Source: Nocardiopsis chromatogenes YIM 90109 | Lineage (GTDB): Bacteria; Actinomycetota; Actinomycetes; Streptosporangiales; Streptosporangiaceae | Reading direction: 5' to 3' | NCBI RefSeq assembly: GCF_000341185.1 | Contig: NZ_ANBH01000059.1 | Location: 14,468-62,419 of the forward strand | DNA length: 47,952 nucleotides | Shown: positions 15,274 through 23,948 of the stretch, piece after piece | Position numbering within the stretch: position 1 is the stretch's first letter | Layout: every line of letters starts with the position of its first letter | Made by a program: the position numbers and the translations under genes | The notes under the pieces: generated by a model | The model's input: the letters and a program-made list of their open reading frames with translations, nothing else | Database searches by the model: none | What the model was told of the DNA's origin: nothing

Positions 15274-15978
15274 ATGAGTCCGGCTCTGGTGCTGGTCATC
15301 GTCATCTCCGGGACACTGCTCATCTTCGCCGGGGTGGGCCTGCTGATCTTCTTCGTCCTACGGGCGACGCGGGCCGCCCGACCGGCTGGTGCGCAGCACT
15401 TCCGGAACGCGGTCGAACAGCGCGGATGGGTTTTCTCCGAGCAGGACGACGCGTTCATCGAGCTGTACAACCGCCAGTTCAACCGGCCGGAGCTGAGTGA
15501 ACCGCTGTGGGGCCCTCCCGAGGCCACGGCGGCGCACGACGTGGTCTCAGGCGTCCACCGGGGCAGGAGGTTCCTCGCCGCCACCTTCGATGTGACCCAC
15601 CGAGCGGGGCGGCGACGTGAGCGGGCCGTCTGGGTCGCGACCCCGACACGCCACCCGATCCTGACCATCAGTCGCGTCCCGCAGCTCCAGAACTCGGTCA
15701 ACCAGGCCATCGGGCGCGGCGGGATGACGGTCGGCTACCCGGAATTCGACGGCCGGTTCGAGGTGACCGGCGAGGACGGCGACTTCGCGCGCGCCATCCT
15801 GACCCCGGATGCCATGCACTTCCTGCTGTCCGATCCGCGCACCCCCCGCATGGTCTTCTTCCGGGGCGAGTTCCTGGATGCGGCCGACCCGATCAACGAC
15901 CACCGGGATCCACACGAGCTGCTGCCGGCCCTCGACTTCCGGTGCGACCTGCTGGACCGCATTCCGCACTGGAGGTGA
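15274..15978 (+). CDS. Membrane-anchored protein of unknown function
   Basis: A 234-residue protein with a single N-terminal transmembrane helix (about residues 5-29) and a soluble domain beginning QHFRNAVEQRGWVFSEQDDAF. The soluble part has a pattern of short strands: GRRFLAATFDVTHRAGRRRERAVWVAT, then FDGRFEVTGEDGDFARAILTPDAMHFLL. This recalls DUF3137-like membrane-associated proteins that have a small beta domain after a helix, but I do not recognise the family firmly. The ATG has a GGAGGGCGG ribosome binding site. The convergent gene at 15997 encodes another membrane protein with a beta-rich soluble tail. No catalytic motif is visible. Confidence 0.7.
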   Translation: MSPALVLVIVISGTLLIFAGVGLLIFFVLRATRAARPAGAQHFRNAVEQRGWVFSEQDDAFIELYNRQFNRPELSEPLWGPPEATAAHDVVSGVHRGRRFLAATFDVTHRAGRRRERAVWVATPTRHPILTISRVPQLQNSVNQAIGRGGMTVGYPEFDGRFEVTGEDGDFARAILTPDAMHFLLSDPRTPRMVFFRGEFLDAADPINDHRDPHELLPALDFRCDLLDRIPHWR

Positions 15979-15996
15979 GGCGCACGGCCGGGCCCG

Positions 15997-16563
15997 CTAC
16001 GCGACGCGGTCGGGCCGCACCGTGCGGAACGCCTGGACGACCTTGTGCCGCCTCCTGTTCCCCGGCGTGATCTCGACACGGACCGGGGGTGGCCCCGGTG
16101 CGGCCGCCCCGGCCCAACTCGGGACCGCGATGCGGTTGAGGTCCGCGTCCACCAGCAGGCTGACCTTGGCGACCCTCCTGCGGTCACCGGCCCGGCCGAC
16201 GAGGACCTCGCGTTCGGTGATCGAGCGGACCGCGTCCCACGGGATCCGCACGGTCCGATCCGGGGACCACAGGGCGGGCGCCTGGACCAACGCGATACCG
16301 ATGCCGTCGACCGCCACCCCCTGGCGGGTGAACACCCGCGGGGCCACCGCCGCCATCCACACCGCGACGGCCGCCGAGGCCACGAGGAACACGGCGCCGC
16401 CGGTGATCTCGCTCGCGCCGATGTAGGGCTTGCCCACCTCCTCGACCATGCGCAGGGCGATGGCGACGCCCGCGACGACCGAGGCGGTCGTCGCCGCGAT
16501 CCACGCAGGTATCCGCCGCCAGCGCAGGTTCACCCACTGGGACTCGACGGAGGCGCCGGGCAC
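15997..16563 (-). CDS. Two-helix membrane protein with PH-like tail
   Basis: A 188-residue protein starting at GTG 16563. Two hydrophobic helices (about residues 18-38 and 52-75) are followed by a beta-rich domain: GVAVDGIGIALVQAP, the phrase TVRIPWDAVRSITEREVLV, and a C-terminal helix VVQAFRTVR. The order matches bacterial PH-like (bPH) proteins, in which IPWDxIxxI is a common strand-turn. These proteins anchor a small PH-fold domain to the membrane; the function is unknown. It converges on the 15274-15978 gene. The ribosome binding site is weak and no better in-frame start is seen. Confidence 0.65.
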   Translation of the reverse strand: MPGASVESQWVNLRWRRIPAWIAATTASVVAGVAIALRMVEEVGKPYIGASEITGGAVFLVASAAVAVWMAAVAPRVFTRQGVAVDGIGIALVQAPALWSPDRTVRIPWDAVRSITEREVLVGRAGDRRRVAKVSLLVDADLNRIAVPSWAGAAAPGPPPVRVEITPGNRRRHKVVQAFRTVRPDRVA

Positions 16564-16905
16564 AGGGGCGCCGGGATCGTACAGGCCGCCGACGATGCGT
16601 TCGCGGGGGGGACATGGGCGCAGTCAACCACAGACCGCCCGCATTACGCAGGATCGGAAGCACCCAGGCGGGGAAGCCCGACCAGGACGAACACCGCCCC
16701 CGCCGGTCGGGCGAGGCCCCGATCCGGGCGGCCGGGGCGGAGCCGCCCGCGCCGCCCGCCAGTGCGCCCGGGTCCGTCCCGGCGGCGGCGAACCGGTCCA
16801 GCCGCGGTGGGGCATGCGTACGGTACGGCGGCAGGGCCGCGCCCCGAACCGGGGAAGGCGGCCCGGGGCGCGGGGCGGTCGGCCGCAGCACCGGGAGGGC
16901 CGGGG
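16564..16905. other. Intergenic region, nothing recognised
   Basis: About 340 bases of GC-rich sequence between two minus-strand genes. No reading frame has family-like composition, and I see no strong hairpin or promoter. Confidence 0.4.
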
Positions 16906-17670
16906 TCAGCACCCGGAGAAGCGCTCGTCACCGGACCAACCGGTGTTCGCCCACTCCTCGGGGTCGGCGGGCGTGAATCCCGGGTAGGGCTCCGCCAGCT
17001 CGTCCAGCAGCCACCGGGTGAACCGGGCCGCCCCCTGCGGGCAGGTGTGGATGCCGTCGGAACTCCGGTCCGGTTCGCCGTCCCGGGTCCGCTGGAACGC
17101 GTCCCCCCACACCTCCCCCGCGTCGAGCAGCTCCACCCCGTCCGAGGACCGGGCGACCTCGCCCGCGACCTCGGCGGTGCGCCCCAGGTCCTCCATGTGC
17201 GGTTCGTAGAAGTCGTCCGGCTCGATCGGCGGCATGGTGGCCAGGAACAGGTCGGCGCCGCTGTCGGCCACCGTGGCCGCCAACCTCTCGTAGCCGTCCC
17301 GCTGCTGCTCGCGGGAGCCCCAGTCGTAGGTGGTGATCTGGTAGACGACGGCGTCCGCCTCGGCGGAGGCGATCTGTTCGGGCAGGTCCTTCCAGTTCTC
17401 CTCGGAGAACGGCCCGACGACGTTGCCGCCCCCGTCGGAGGCGATCGACGTGAACTCCACGCCGCTCGCCTCGAAGGCCTCGGCCATCGGCAGGGCCTGT
17501 CCCGCGGCGACCGAGTCGCCGATCAGGAGCACCGTGGACAGCGTGGGACCGGAGGACCCGCCGGCCGCATCGGACGGTCCGTCCTCGGAGGCGGCCGGGC
17601 CGCCGGAGCACCCGGCGGCGAGGACGAGCGGCCCGATCAGGCCCATGGCCGGGAGAGTTCTATTGATCAT
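16906..17670 (-). CDS. SGNH-fold hydrolase lipoprotein
   Basis: A 254-residue lipoprotein. A signal peptide ends in the lipobox LAAGC (Cys at residue 21), followed by a Gly/Ser/Asp linker. The SGNH block I motif is GDSVAAG (nucleophile Ser) and block V is DGIHTCPQGA, with Asp and His of the catalytic triad; TMPPIEPDDFYEP lies between them. Proteins of this type deacylate or acylate envelope carbohydrates outside the membrane. An acyltransferase-3 gene of the kind that often supplies acyl groups to SGNH domains lies 2.8 kb away (20464-21723). It is divergent from the two-component operon starting at 17795, sharing a 124-base promoter region. Confidence 0.82.
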   Translation of the reverse strand: MINRTLPAMGLIGPLVLAAGCSGGPAASEDGPSDAAGGSSGPTLSTVLLIGDSVAAGQALPMAEAFEASGVEFTSIASDGGGNVVGPFSEENWKDLPEQIASAEADAVVYQITTYDWGSREQQRDGYERLAATVADSGADLFLATMPPIEPDDFYEPHMEDLGRTAEVAGEVARSSDGVELLDAGEVWGDAFQRTRDGEPDRSSDGIHTCPQGAARFTRWLLDELAEPYPGFTPADPEEWANTGWSGDERFSGC

Positions 17671-17794
17671 GCCTCCGACCGTGCACGCCCCGCGTCCCGG
17701 CGCCTCCGCCGCCGTGTCGCAGTCGTGTCGCAGTCCCGTCAGTGCCGCCCGCCGTCGCGGGCGCGGCGGCGGCGCCTCGCGCATACTGAGGCCG

Positions 17795-18466
17795 ATGGCG
17801 ACGATTCTGCTGATCGAGGACGACCCCGGGGTGCGGCGCGGGCTGCAGCTCGCCCTGTCCAGGCACGGCCACGAGGTCCGCACCGCCGAAAGCGGCGAGG
17901 ACGGCCTCCGCGAACTCGGCGCCGCCGCATGCGACCTGGTGGTGCTCGACCTGATGCTGCCGGGCATCAGCGGATTCGAGGTCTGCCGCCGGATCCGCGC
18001 CGCGGGCGAGGTGCCGGTGGTGATGCTGACCGCGCGCGGCGACGACTTCGACGTCGTCACCGGGCTGGAGGCGGGCGCCGACGACTACGTCGTCAAACCC
18101 GCGCAGCCCACCGTCCTGGACGCGCGCATCCGCGCGGTGCTGCGCCGCAGCGCCCCCTCCGACGGCGTGCGCGTCCACGGCGGGCTGCGCATCGACACCG
18201 AGGCCCTCACCGTCACGCTGCACGGCGCCCCGGTTGCGCTGACCCCCACAGAGCTGCGGCTGCTGCTGACCCTGTCCCGGGCACCCGGCCGGGTGTTCAG
18301 TCGGCGGCAACTGCTGGAGGAGGTGTGGGAGCACGACTACCTGGGCGACTCCCGGCTGGTCGACAACTGCGTGCAGCGGCTGCGCGCCAAGATCGAGGAG
18401 CGGCAGGCGGCGCCGGAGTACGTGCAGACGGTCCGCGGGTTCGGCTACCGGTTCGGGCCGCTGTGA
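17795..18466 (+). CDS. OmpR-family response regulator (CseB-like)
   Basis: A 223-residue response regulator. The receiver domain has acidic residues E8, D9, D10, phosphoacceptor D52 (VVLDLMLPGISGFE), T in MLTARG and K in YVVKPAQP. The OmpR/PhoB winged-helix domain follows (ALTPTELRLLLTLSRAPGRVFSRRQLLEEVW and GYRFGPL). The start is ATG 17795. The kinase gene begins at the overlapping GTGA (18463). The gene set response regulator, kinase, lipoprotein resembles the Streptomyces CseB/CseC envelope-stress pair, although the sigma-factor gene and CseA-type lipoprotein order differ here. The probable role is control of a cell-envelope response. Confidence 0.92.
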   Translation: MATILLIEDDPGVRRGLQLALSRHGHEVRTAESGEDGLRELGAAACDLVVLDLMLPGISGFEVCRRIRAAGEVPVVMLTARGDDFDVVTGLEAGADDYVVKPAQPTVLDARIRAVLRRSAPSDGVRVHGGLRIDTEALTVTLHGAPVALTPTELRLLLTLSRAPGRVFSRRQLLEEVWEHDYLGDSRLVDNCVQRLRAKIEERQAAPEYVQTVRGFGYRFGPL

Positions 18467-19914
18467 CCGGCGGCCTCCGCCGCGCGGGCGCCTGGGCCCA
18501 CCGGCTGCGGCCGCGCGGCCTGCGCGCCCGGCTCCTGGTGGCGTTCGTCCTGGTGACCGTGGTCGGCGCGGCCGCCGCGGCGTGGGCCGCCGCCGGGTCC
18601 GCCGGCACCGCCCTGGTCGGCGGCGCGCAGGAGCGGCTCACCGGGACCGTCGCCGACCGGGTGGGTGCCCTCGCCCCCGAGCTGGACTACCCCCCGGACC
18701 GGGAGACGCTCGACCGGCTGCGTGCAGCGGTGGGGCCGAACACGCTGGTGACCTATGAGGACCTGCGGTCGGCCGACGCGGACGCCCCCGGTCCGGGTCT
18801 CGGCGCGGTGCGCGGCGCCGTGCGCGAGCGGAACCGCATCGTCGTCCGGAGGATCACCGACGGCGGCACGCCGAGGCTTCTCGTCGGCATGCCCGTCATG
18901 CTGACGACACCGGACGGCGAGCGCACCCCGTCCGGCATCGAGGTCTACACCGTTCGCGACCTCTCCGGCATCGAGGGCCAGGTCGACGTGCTCACCCGTT
19001 CGGCGGGCGGCGCGTCCGCGCTGGCGCTGCCGCTGGCCGTGCTGCTGGCCCTGCTGGCCGCGCGCGGGGTGCTGCGCCCGGTGCGCGACCTGCGCGACAC
19101 GGCGCGGCGGCTCGCCGACGGCGACCTCGGTGCGCGGACGGCGCCGCAGGGCGCCGACGAGCTGGCGGCGCTGACCTCGACCGTCAACGAGATGGCCGCG
19201 TCCCTGCAGGCGTCGATGGCCCAGATGGAGCGGATGCGGGCCGATGCCCGCCGGTTCGCCTCCGACGTCTCCCACGAGCTGCGCACCCCGCTGAGCACGC
19301 TGACGGCCGTGGTGGACGTCCTGGCGTCGGAGGCCGAGGAGATGGAGGCCGACGACCGCGAGTCCGTGGAGCTGGCGGTCGCCGAGACCCGGAGGCTGGT
19401 GCGGCTCGTGGAGGACCTGATGGAGGTCTCCCGGTTCGACGCCGGTTCCGCGGACCTCCGGCTGGAGGAGGCCGACGCGGCCGAGGCCGTGCGGGACTGC
19501 CTGCGCGCACGGGGCTGGACCGACCGGGTCGCCGTGGAGGCGGAGGGGCGGGTCGGGCTGCGGGCCGACCGGCGCCGCCTGGACGTCATCGTGGCCAACC
19601 TGGTCGGAAACGCGCTGCGGCACGGCGCTCCGCCCGTACGGGTGCACGTGGCGGCCGACGGGGACGAGGTGCGGATCGAGGTCGACGACGGCGGCCCGGG
19701 GCTGTCCGAGGATGTGCTGCCCCGTGTGTTCGACCGCTTCTCCAAGGGGGACGCGGCACGGACCCGTAGCCCCGGGAGCGGGCTCGGGCTGGCGATCGCG
19801 CTGGAGAACGCCCGCCTGCACGGCGGCGACCTCACCGCGGAGAACACCGGCGGCGGGGCGCAGTTCGTGCTGCGGCTGCCGAGGACCCCCAGGGGAGAGG
19901 AGGGGGAGTGGTGA
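18463..19914 (+). CDS. Sensor histidine kinase (CseC-like)
   Basis: A 483-residue membrane kinase. Two transmembrane helices (about residues 24-45 and 185-202) bracket an extracellular sensor region of about 140 residues. A HAMP domain follows (about 203-255), then the phosphorylated His H271 in DVSHELRTPLS, the N box (LVGNALRHG), the G1 box (DDGGPGL) and the G2 box (GSGLGLAIA). It starts at GTG 18463, overlapping the regulator stop, and overlaps the next lipoprotein at 19911. The usual reaction is autophosphorylation and phosphotransfer to D52 of the regulator. The ligand is unknown; an envelope signal is likely from the context. Confidence 0.92.
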   Translation: MTGGLRRAGAWAHRLRPRGLRARLLVAFVLVTVVGAAAAAWAAAGSAGTALVGGAQERLTGTVADRVGALAPELDYPPDRETLDRLRAAVGPNTLVTYEDLRSADADAPGPGLGAVRGAVRERNRIVVRRITDGGTPRLLVGMPVMLTTPDGERTPSGIEVYTVRDLSGIEGQVDVLTRSAGGASALALPLAVLLALLAARGVLRPVRDLRDTARRLADGDLGARTAPQGADELAALTSTVNEMAASLQASMAQMERMRADARRFASDVSHELRTPLSTLTAVVDVLASEAEEMEADDRESVELAVAETRRLVRLVEDLMEVSRFDAGSADLRLEEADAAEAVRDCLRARGWTDRVAVEAEGRVGLRADRRRLDVIVANLVGNALRHGAPPVRVHVAADGDEVRIEVDDGGPGLSEDVLPRVFDRFSKGDAARTRSPGSGLGLAIALENARLHGGDLTAENTGGGAQFVLRLPRTPRGEEGEW

Positions 19915-20402
19915 GGCCGTTCGTGCTCCGGATGCTCGTACCGCTGCTCGCCGTCCTGCTCGCGGCGGGCTGCGGACTGCGCCCGACCGGGCCGACCGAC
20001 GGGGGCCGCGCCCCGACCGGCGTGGCGTCCGGCGTCACCCTGTACTTCATCGGCGGCGACGGCGAGCTGCGGCCGGACTTCCGGGGGACCGGGCGCCTGG
20101 GCACCGTGTCCGACGCGGTATCGCTGCTGATCACGGGCCCCGGGCGGGATTCGGGCCTGCGCACCGGGATCGCCCCGGTCTCCACGACGCGGGTGACCGT
20201 GACCACGGGGCCGGACGTGCTCACGGTTCTGGTGCCGTTGGCCATCGATGAGGTCACCCCGCAGGGCATCGATCAGATCGTGTGCACCGCGCTGGGCGTC
20301 CATGTGCAGAGCGGAGGGGCTCAGGACACCGAGGTGCGGGTCGGTTTCACCACGGCGGGACGGGAATCGGAGGAGCTCCGGACCTGCCCGCTGTTCGGAT
20401 GA
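19911..20402 (+). CDS. Small GerMN-domain lipoprotein of the two-component operon
   Basis: A 163-residue lipoprotein starting at GTG 19911 (GTGA overlap with the kinase stop). The signal peptide ends in LLAAGC. The body matches the GerMN fold of sporulation/germination proteins and LpqB-type lipoproteins: VTLYFIGGDGELRPDFRG, a SLLITGP segment, TGIAPVSTTRVTV, and a cysteine near the end. In the MtrAB-LpqB system an accessory lipoprotein with a GerMN domain modulates the kinase, so a similar sensing or damping role for this protein is inferred, not shown. It ends just before a convergent acyltransferase gene. Confidence 0.8.
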   Translation: MRPFVLRMLVPLLAVLLAAGCGLRPTGPTDGGRAPTGVASGVTLYFIGGDGELRPDFRGTGRLGTVSDAVSLLITGPGRDSGLRTGIAPVSTTRVTVTTGPDVLTVLVPLAIDEVTPQGIDQIVCTALGVHVQSGGAQDTEVRVGFTTAGRESEELRTCPLFG

Positions 20403-20463
20403 CCCGCACCGGGGCCGCCCCCGGCCTTGGCGGTCATCAGCGGTCGTCGGTGATCATCGGCGG

Positions 20464-21723
20464 TCATTCCAAAAGCGTGACGTCGACGGCGGCCGTGGGC
20501 GGAGCAGGGAGCGCCACCCACAGCACGGCCAGGGCCGCCATCGCGGCCCCGAACGCCACGGCCCCGCGGCGCCCCCGCGCCCATGCCGCGCGGAACCGGA
20601 TCGGGTTTTCGACCAGGTAGGTGGACAGGGCGGCCAGGGCGATGGACACGGCGGCCACCGACGCGGTCCAGGCCCACCCGTCCAGGCCGGTGCGCTCGGG
20701 AGTCAGGAGCACGATCACCGGCCAGTGCCACAGGTAGAGGCTGTAGGAGATCAGTCCCAGCCACCGCAGCGGCCGCCAGGAGAGCGCGCGGGCGACGAGG
20801 GAACACGGTGCCTGCGCGCACAGCCCGATCAGCAGTGCCGAGGCCAGCGAGTGTGCGAAGAGCCCGCCGGTGAACAGCCACAGGGAATCGGTGCCGTCCG
20901 CGAGCAGCCACAGGACGGCGATGCCGACCGCCAGGGCTGCCGCGGCGGTGCCCGCCCACCGGCCGGTGCGCTCCAGGACGGCGCGCACCGGCCGGGTGGC
21001 GGCCAGGGCGCCCAGCAGGAGGGAGAACGCGCGGGTGTCGGTGCCCGTGTAGACGCGGGAGGGGTCGGCCTCGTTGACGAGGGACACCATCAGCACCAGC
21101 GAGACGGCGGAGGCGAAGGCGGCCGCGACCGCGACACCACCGTCCGCGCCGCCTGCGCCGCCCACCCTCCGCCCCTCGCGCAGGCCCCCGCGCCCGACAC
21201 AGGCCACGGCCACCACGACGAGCGGCCACACCAGGTAGAACTGCTCCTCGACGGCGATGCTCCACAGGTGCCCGAACACCCGCTCCGCCCCGAACCGGTC
21301 CCAGTACCCGGCCGACTCGGCGAGCAGGTGCCAGTTGACCAGGTTCGCCTGCACCCACGGGCCGTCGGAGAGCATGGTGCGCACCGTGTCCGGCGGCGCG
21401 ACCGCCCGGACCAGCAGGGCGACGCAGGCGAGCATGGCCGCGAGCGCGGGGAAGAGGCGGCGGATCCGCCTGCCCCAGAAGGCCGCCAGGGAGACGGAGC
21501 CGGTGGCCGCGGCCTCGCGCAGCAGCAGGTCGGTGATGAGGTAGCCGGACAGGGCGAAGAAGAGGTCCACCCCGAGGAACCCGCCGGGGAGGCGGCCGGT
21601 GTGGAACAGCAGCACCCCGAGGATCGCGACGCCCCGCAGGCCGTCGAGTGCGGGAAGGTGGGGCACCCGCGCGGGCACGCCTCGGGGGGCCTGGCCGGCC
21701 GGGGTCGGCTCTGCGTAGGTCAT
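20464..21723 (-). CDS. Acyltransferase-3 (OafA/YrhL-like) membrane enzyme
   Basis: A 419-residue polytopic membrane protein with the acyltransferase-3 opening LPALDGLRGVAILGVLLFHTG, the VDLFFALSGYLIT block, the FWGRRIRRLFP block, WSIAVEEQFYLVWP and the late LISYSLYLWHWPVIV. These enzymes transfer acyl groups to extracytoplasmic sugars or peptidoglycan-linked polymers. There are about ten membrane helices, but it lacks the C-terminal SGNH domain that some OafA proteins carry; the separate SGNH lipoprotein at 16906-17670 could fill that role. It converges on the GerMN lipoprotein. Confidence 0.9.
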   Translation of the reverse strand: MTYAEPTPAGQAPRGVPARVPHLPALDGLRGVAILGVLLFHTGRLPGGFLGVDLFFALSGYLITDLLLREAAATGSVSLAAFWGRRIRRLFPALAAMLACVALLVRAVAPPDTVRTMLSDGPWVQANLVNWHLLAESAGYWDRFGAERVFGHLWSIAVEEQFYLVWPLVVVAVACVGRGGLREGRRVGGAGGADGGVAVAAAFASAVSLVLMVSLVNEADPSRVYTGTDTRAFSLLLGALAATRPVRAVLERTGRWAGTAAAALAVGIAVLWLLADGTDSLWLFTGGLFAHSLASALLIGLCAQAPCSLVARALSWRPLRWLGLISYSLYLWHWPVIVLLTPERTGLDGWAWTASVAAVSIALAALSTYLVENPIRFRAAWARGRRGAVAFGAAMAALAVLWVALPAPPTAAVDVTLLE

Positions 21724-21820
21724 GGGGCCGACGGTGCCGACCTGGTGTCCGAGCGCCGTGTCGGCCGTGTCCCGGTCGTGTCCCAGTCGGACATGGGGCA
21801 CGACCGGGGCCGGGGCGGGT

Positions 21821-22849
21821 TCAGCGGCGGCGGAGGCCCGGCTCGGTGATGGACGGCGGCGAGTAGAAGACCAGGTCGCGGGCCACGTCGGTCCCGGGTG
21901 GGACGATCGCGTCGATCCGGTCGAGGACCTCGTCGTCCAGGCGGGCATCCGCGCCCCGCAGCAGGTCGTCCAGCTGCCCCCGGGTACGCGGGCCGATGAT
22001 CACCGACGACACGGCGGGGTGGCTGCGGGCGAACGCGGTCGCCAGGTGCGGCAGGGACAGGCCCGCCTCCGCAGCCACCTTGTGCAGTTCATCCACCGCT
22101 TCGAGCTTGGCACGGTTGCCCGGCACGGACAGGTCGTACATCCCGGACAGGAACGCGCTCCGGTGGGCCGTCGCGGGGTCGGCGCCGTTCCCCCCGCCGT
22201 ACTTGCCCGACAGCCAGCCGGCGCCCAGCGGGCTCCACGTCAGCACCCCCATCCCGTGGCGCTGCGCCGTCGGGAGGACGTCCCGCTCGATCCCCCGCGC
22301 CAGGATCGAGTACGGCGGCTGCTCGCTCCGGAACCTGGTGTGGCCGCCCGCCGAGGCCGCCCACTGCGCCTCCACGATCTCCTCCGCCGGGAAGGCCGAC
22401 GTGCCGATCGCCCTCACCTTGCCCTGCCGGACCAGGTCCGACAGGGCGGACAGGGTCTCGTCGATGTCGGTGTCCGGGTCGGGGCGGTGCACCTGGTAGA
22501 GGTCGATCCACTCCGTGCCGAGCCGCCGCAGGCTCCCCTCCACCGCTCTCATGATCCAGCGGCGCGAGTTGCCGCGGTGGTTGGCGTCCGGCCCCATCGG
22601 GTTGTGGAACTTCGTCGCCAAGACCACATCGTCCCGGCGGCCCTTGAGCGCCTTGCCGACGATGACCTCCGACTCACCGTCCGAGTACATGTCGGCGGTG
22701 TCGACCGTGTTGACTCCGGCGTCCAGCGCGGCATGGACCATGGCGACCGCGTCGCCGTGGTCGGTGTTGCCCCAGGCACCCAGCATCATGGTGCCGAGCG
22801 TGAATTCGCTGACGGAGATCCCGGTCCTACCCAGTGTGCGGCGTTCCAT
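21821..22849 (-). CDS. Aldo/keto reductase
   Basis: A 342-residue NAD(P)H-dependent oxidoreductase of the AKR fold. The catalytic tetrad is D50 (VDTADMYS), Y55, K80 (ATKFHNP) and H121 (YQVHRPDP). It has the usual C-terminal nucleotide-binding segment LATAFARSHPAVSSVIIGPRTRGQLDDLL. It is divergent from a MmyB-type regulator (22993-23886), with a palindrome at 22953-22975 between them, so it is the likely target of that regulator. The substrate is unknown. Confidence 0.92.
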   Translation of the reverse strand: MERRTLGRTGISVSEFTLGTMMLGAWGNTDHGDAVAMVHAALDAGVNTVDTADMYSDGESEVIVGKALKGRRDDVVLATKFHNPMGPDANHRGNSRRWIMRAVEGSLRRLGTEWIDLYQVHRPDPDTDIDETLSALSDLVRQGKVRAIGTSAFPAEEIVEAQWAASAGGHTRFRSEQPPYSILARGIERDVLPTAQRHGMGVLTWSPLGAGWLSGKYGGGNGADPATAHRSAFLSGMYDLSVPGNRAKLEAVDELHKVAAEAGLSLPHLATAFARSHPAVSSVIIGPRTRGQLDDLLRGADARLDDEVLDRIDAIVPPGTDVARDLVFYSPPSITEPGLRRR

Positions 22850-22952
22850 CTCTGTGGTGTCCCTTCGCCTCTATCTGCGGATCCCTCGTGTGGATCCGCC
22901 CTCCGGGACAGCACTCTGTTCCGCCTGGGAAGGCCGAGCCAGGCCCGCCGCA

Positions 22953-22984
22953 ACCTGGTCCTGCGAGTACCAGGTCGGCTAGGT
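22953..22984 (+). promoter_or_regulatory. Operator and leaderless promoter of the XRE regulator
   Basis: ACCTGGT (22953-22959) and ACCAGGT (22969-22975) form a perfect 7-bp inverted repeat with a 9-bp centre. TAGGTT (22979-22984) looks like a -10 box eight bases before the ATG at 22993, and no ribosome binding site is seen, which suits leaderless translation. The operator would cover the promoter of the regulator gene. Confidence 0.6.
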
Positions 22985-22992
22985 TCCCGGAT

Positions 22993-23886
22993 ATGGCCCA
23001 CTCCCTCTCCGACCTCAGCCGCTTCCTCAAGTCCCGCCGCGCCGCCGTCGACCCGGCACAGGCCGGTGTGCATCCCACGGTCAACCGCCGCCGCGTCTCA
23101 GGGCTGCGCAGGGAGGAGGTCGCTCAGCTCGCCGGGGTGAGCGTCGACTACTACACACGCATCGAACAGGGCCGCGCCGGGGAGGTCTCGGAGGAGGTCC
23201 TGGACGCCCTCGCCGGTGCGCTCCGCTTGACCGGGGACGAGCGCTCGTACCTCTTCAACCTCGTCCGCCACGCGGGACCGCCGTTCGCGAAGGGCGCCGA
23301 CGGCCACGACGAGCTCTGCATCCCCCCGACGGTGCCGCGCCGACGCGTGCGTCCGGAGCTGCGCGAACTGCTGGACTCGATGGAAGGCGTTCCGGCCGCG
23401 GTCCTCGGCACCGGGCTGGACCTCCTGGCATGGAACGGGCCGCTCTCCCTCATCTGGCCGGGCGTGGACGACCTGCCGGAGCCGGAGCTCAACCTGGCCC
23501 GGATGGTGTTCCTGAACCCGGATACCGCCAACCTCCACGGCGACGCCGAGACGGTCCGCCGGGACATCGTGGCCGGCCTGAGGGCAGCGGTCGGCCGCCA
23601 TCCGGATGAGCCGCGGCTGTGCGCGGTGGTGGTCGAACTCCGCCGGGGCAGCGCCCGGTTCCGTGAACTGTGGGAGAGCCACCTGGTCGCCGAGAGGGTG
23701 CACGGGACCCACACCTTCCGTCACCCCCGAGCAGGCGAGCTGTCCCTCCGCTACGAGAAGCTCCCCCTGCCCGCCGACCCCGGACAGACCCTGCTCCTGT
23801 ACTCGGCGGCACCGGGATCCCCGGCGGAGGAGGGTCTGCGCAGGCTACGCGAGGAACACGCGGCCCGCCTGGCGCACTCGGGGTGA
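22993..23886 (+). CDS. XRE-family regulator with MmyB-like ligand domain
   Basis: A 297-residue transcription factor. The N-terminal helix-turn-helix (about residues 5-75) has the actinobacterial XRE/MmyB opening LSRFLKSRRAAVDPAQAGV and VSGLRREEVAQLAGVSVDYYTRIEQGRA. The C-terminal PAS-like MmyB domain starts VLGTGLDLLAWNGPLSLIW and includes RMVFLNPDTANLHGDAETV. The MmyB domain of these regulators is reported to bind fatty acids. Divergence from an aldo/keto reductase is a very common arrangement for this class, where the regulator represses the oxidoreductase. The start ATG is preceded by a -10-like hexamer only, consistent with a leaderless mRNA. Confidence 0.92.
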   Translation: MAHSLSDLSRFLKSRRAAVDPAQAGVHPTVNRRRVSGLRREEVAQLAGVSVDYYTRIEQGRAGEVSEEVLDALAGALRLTGDERSYLFNLVRHAGPPFAKGADGHDELCIPPTVPRRRVRPELRELLDSMEGVPAAVLGTGLDLLAWNGPLSLIWPGVDDLPEPELNLARMVFLNPDTANLHGDAETVRRDIVAGLRAAVGRHPDEPRLCAVVVELRRGSARFRELWESHLVAERVHGTHTFRHPRAGELSLRYEKLPLPADPGQTLLLYSAAPGSPAEEGLRRLREEHAARLAHSG

Positions 23887-23948
23887 CCCGTCCGACCTGT
23901 CCGTGCTTTCGACCCGCCCGTGCGCCGCCTGACCACGCGGCATCGGGC

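Noticed and set aside
16045-19914. Very long open frames that join the region before 17795 to the kinase gene
   Set aside because: In GC-rich DNA stops are rare in off-frames. Only the part from 18463 has protein features.
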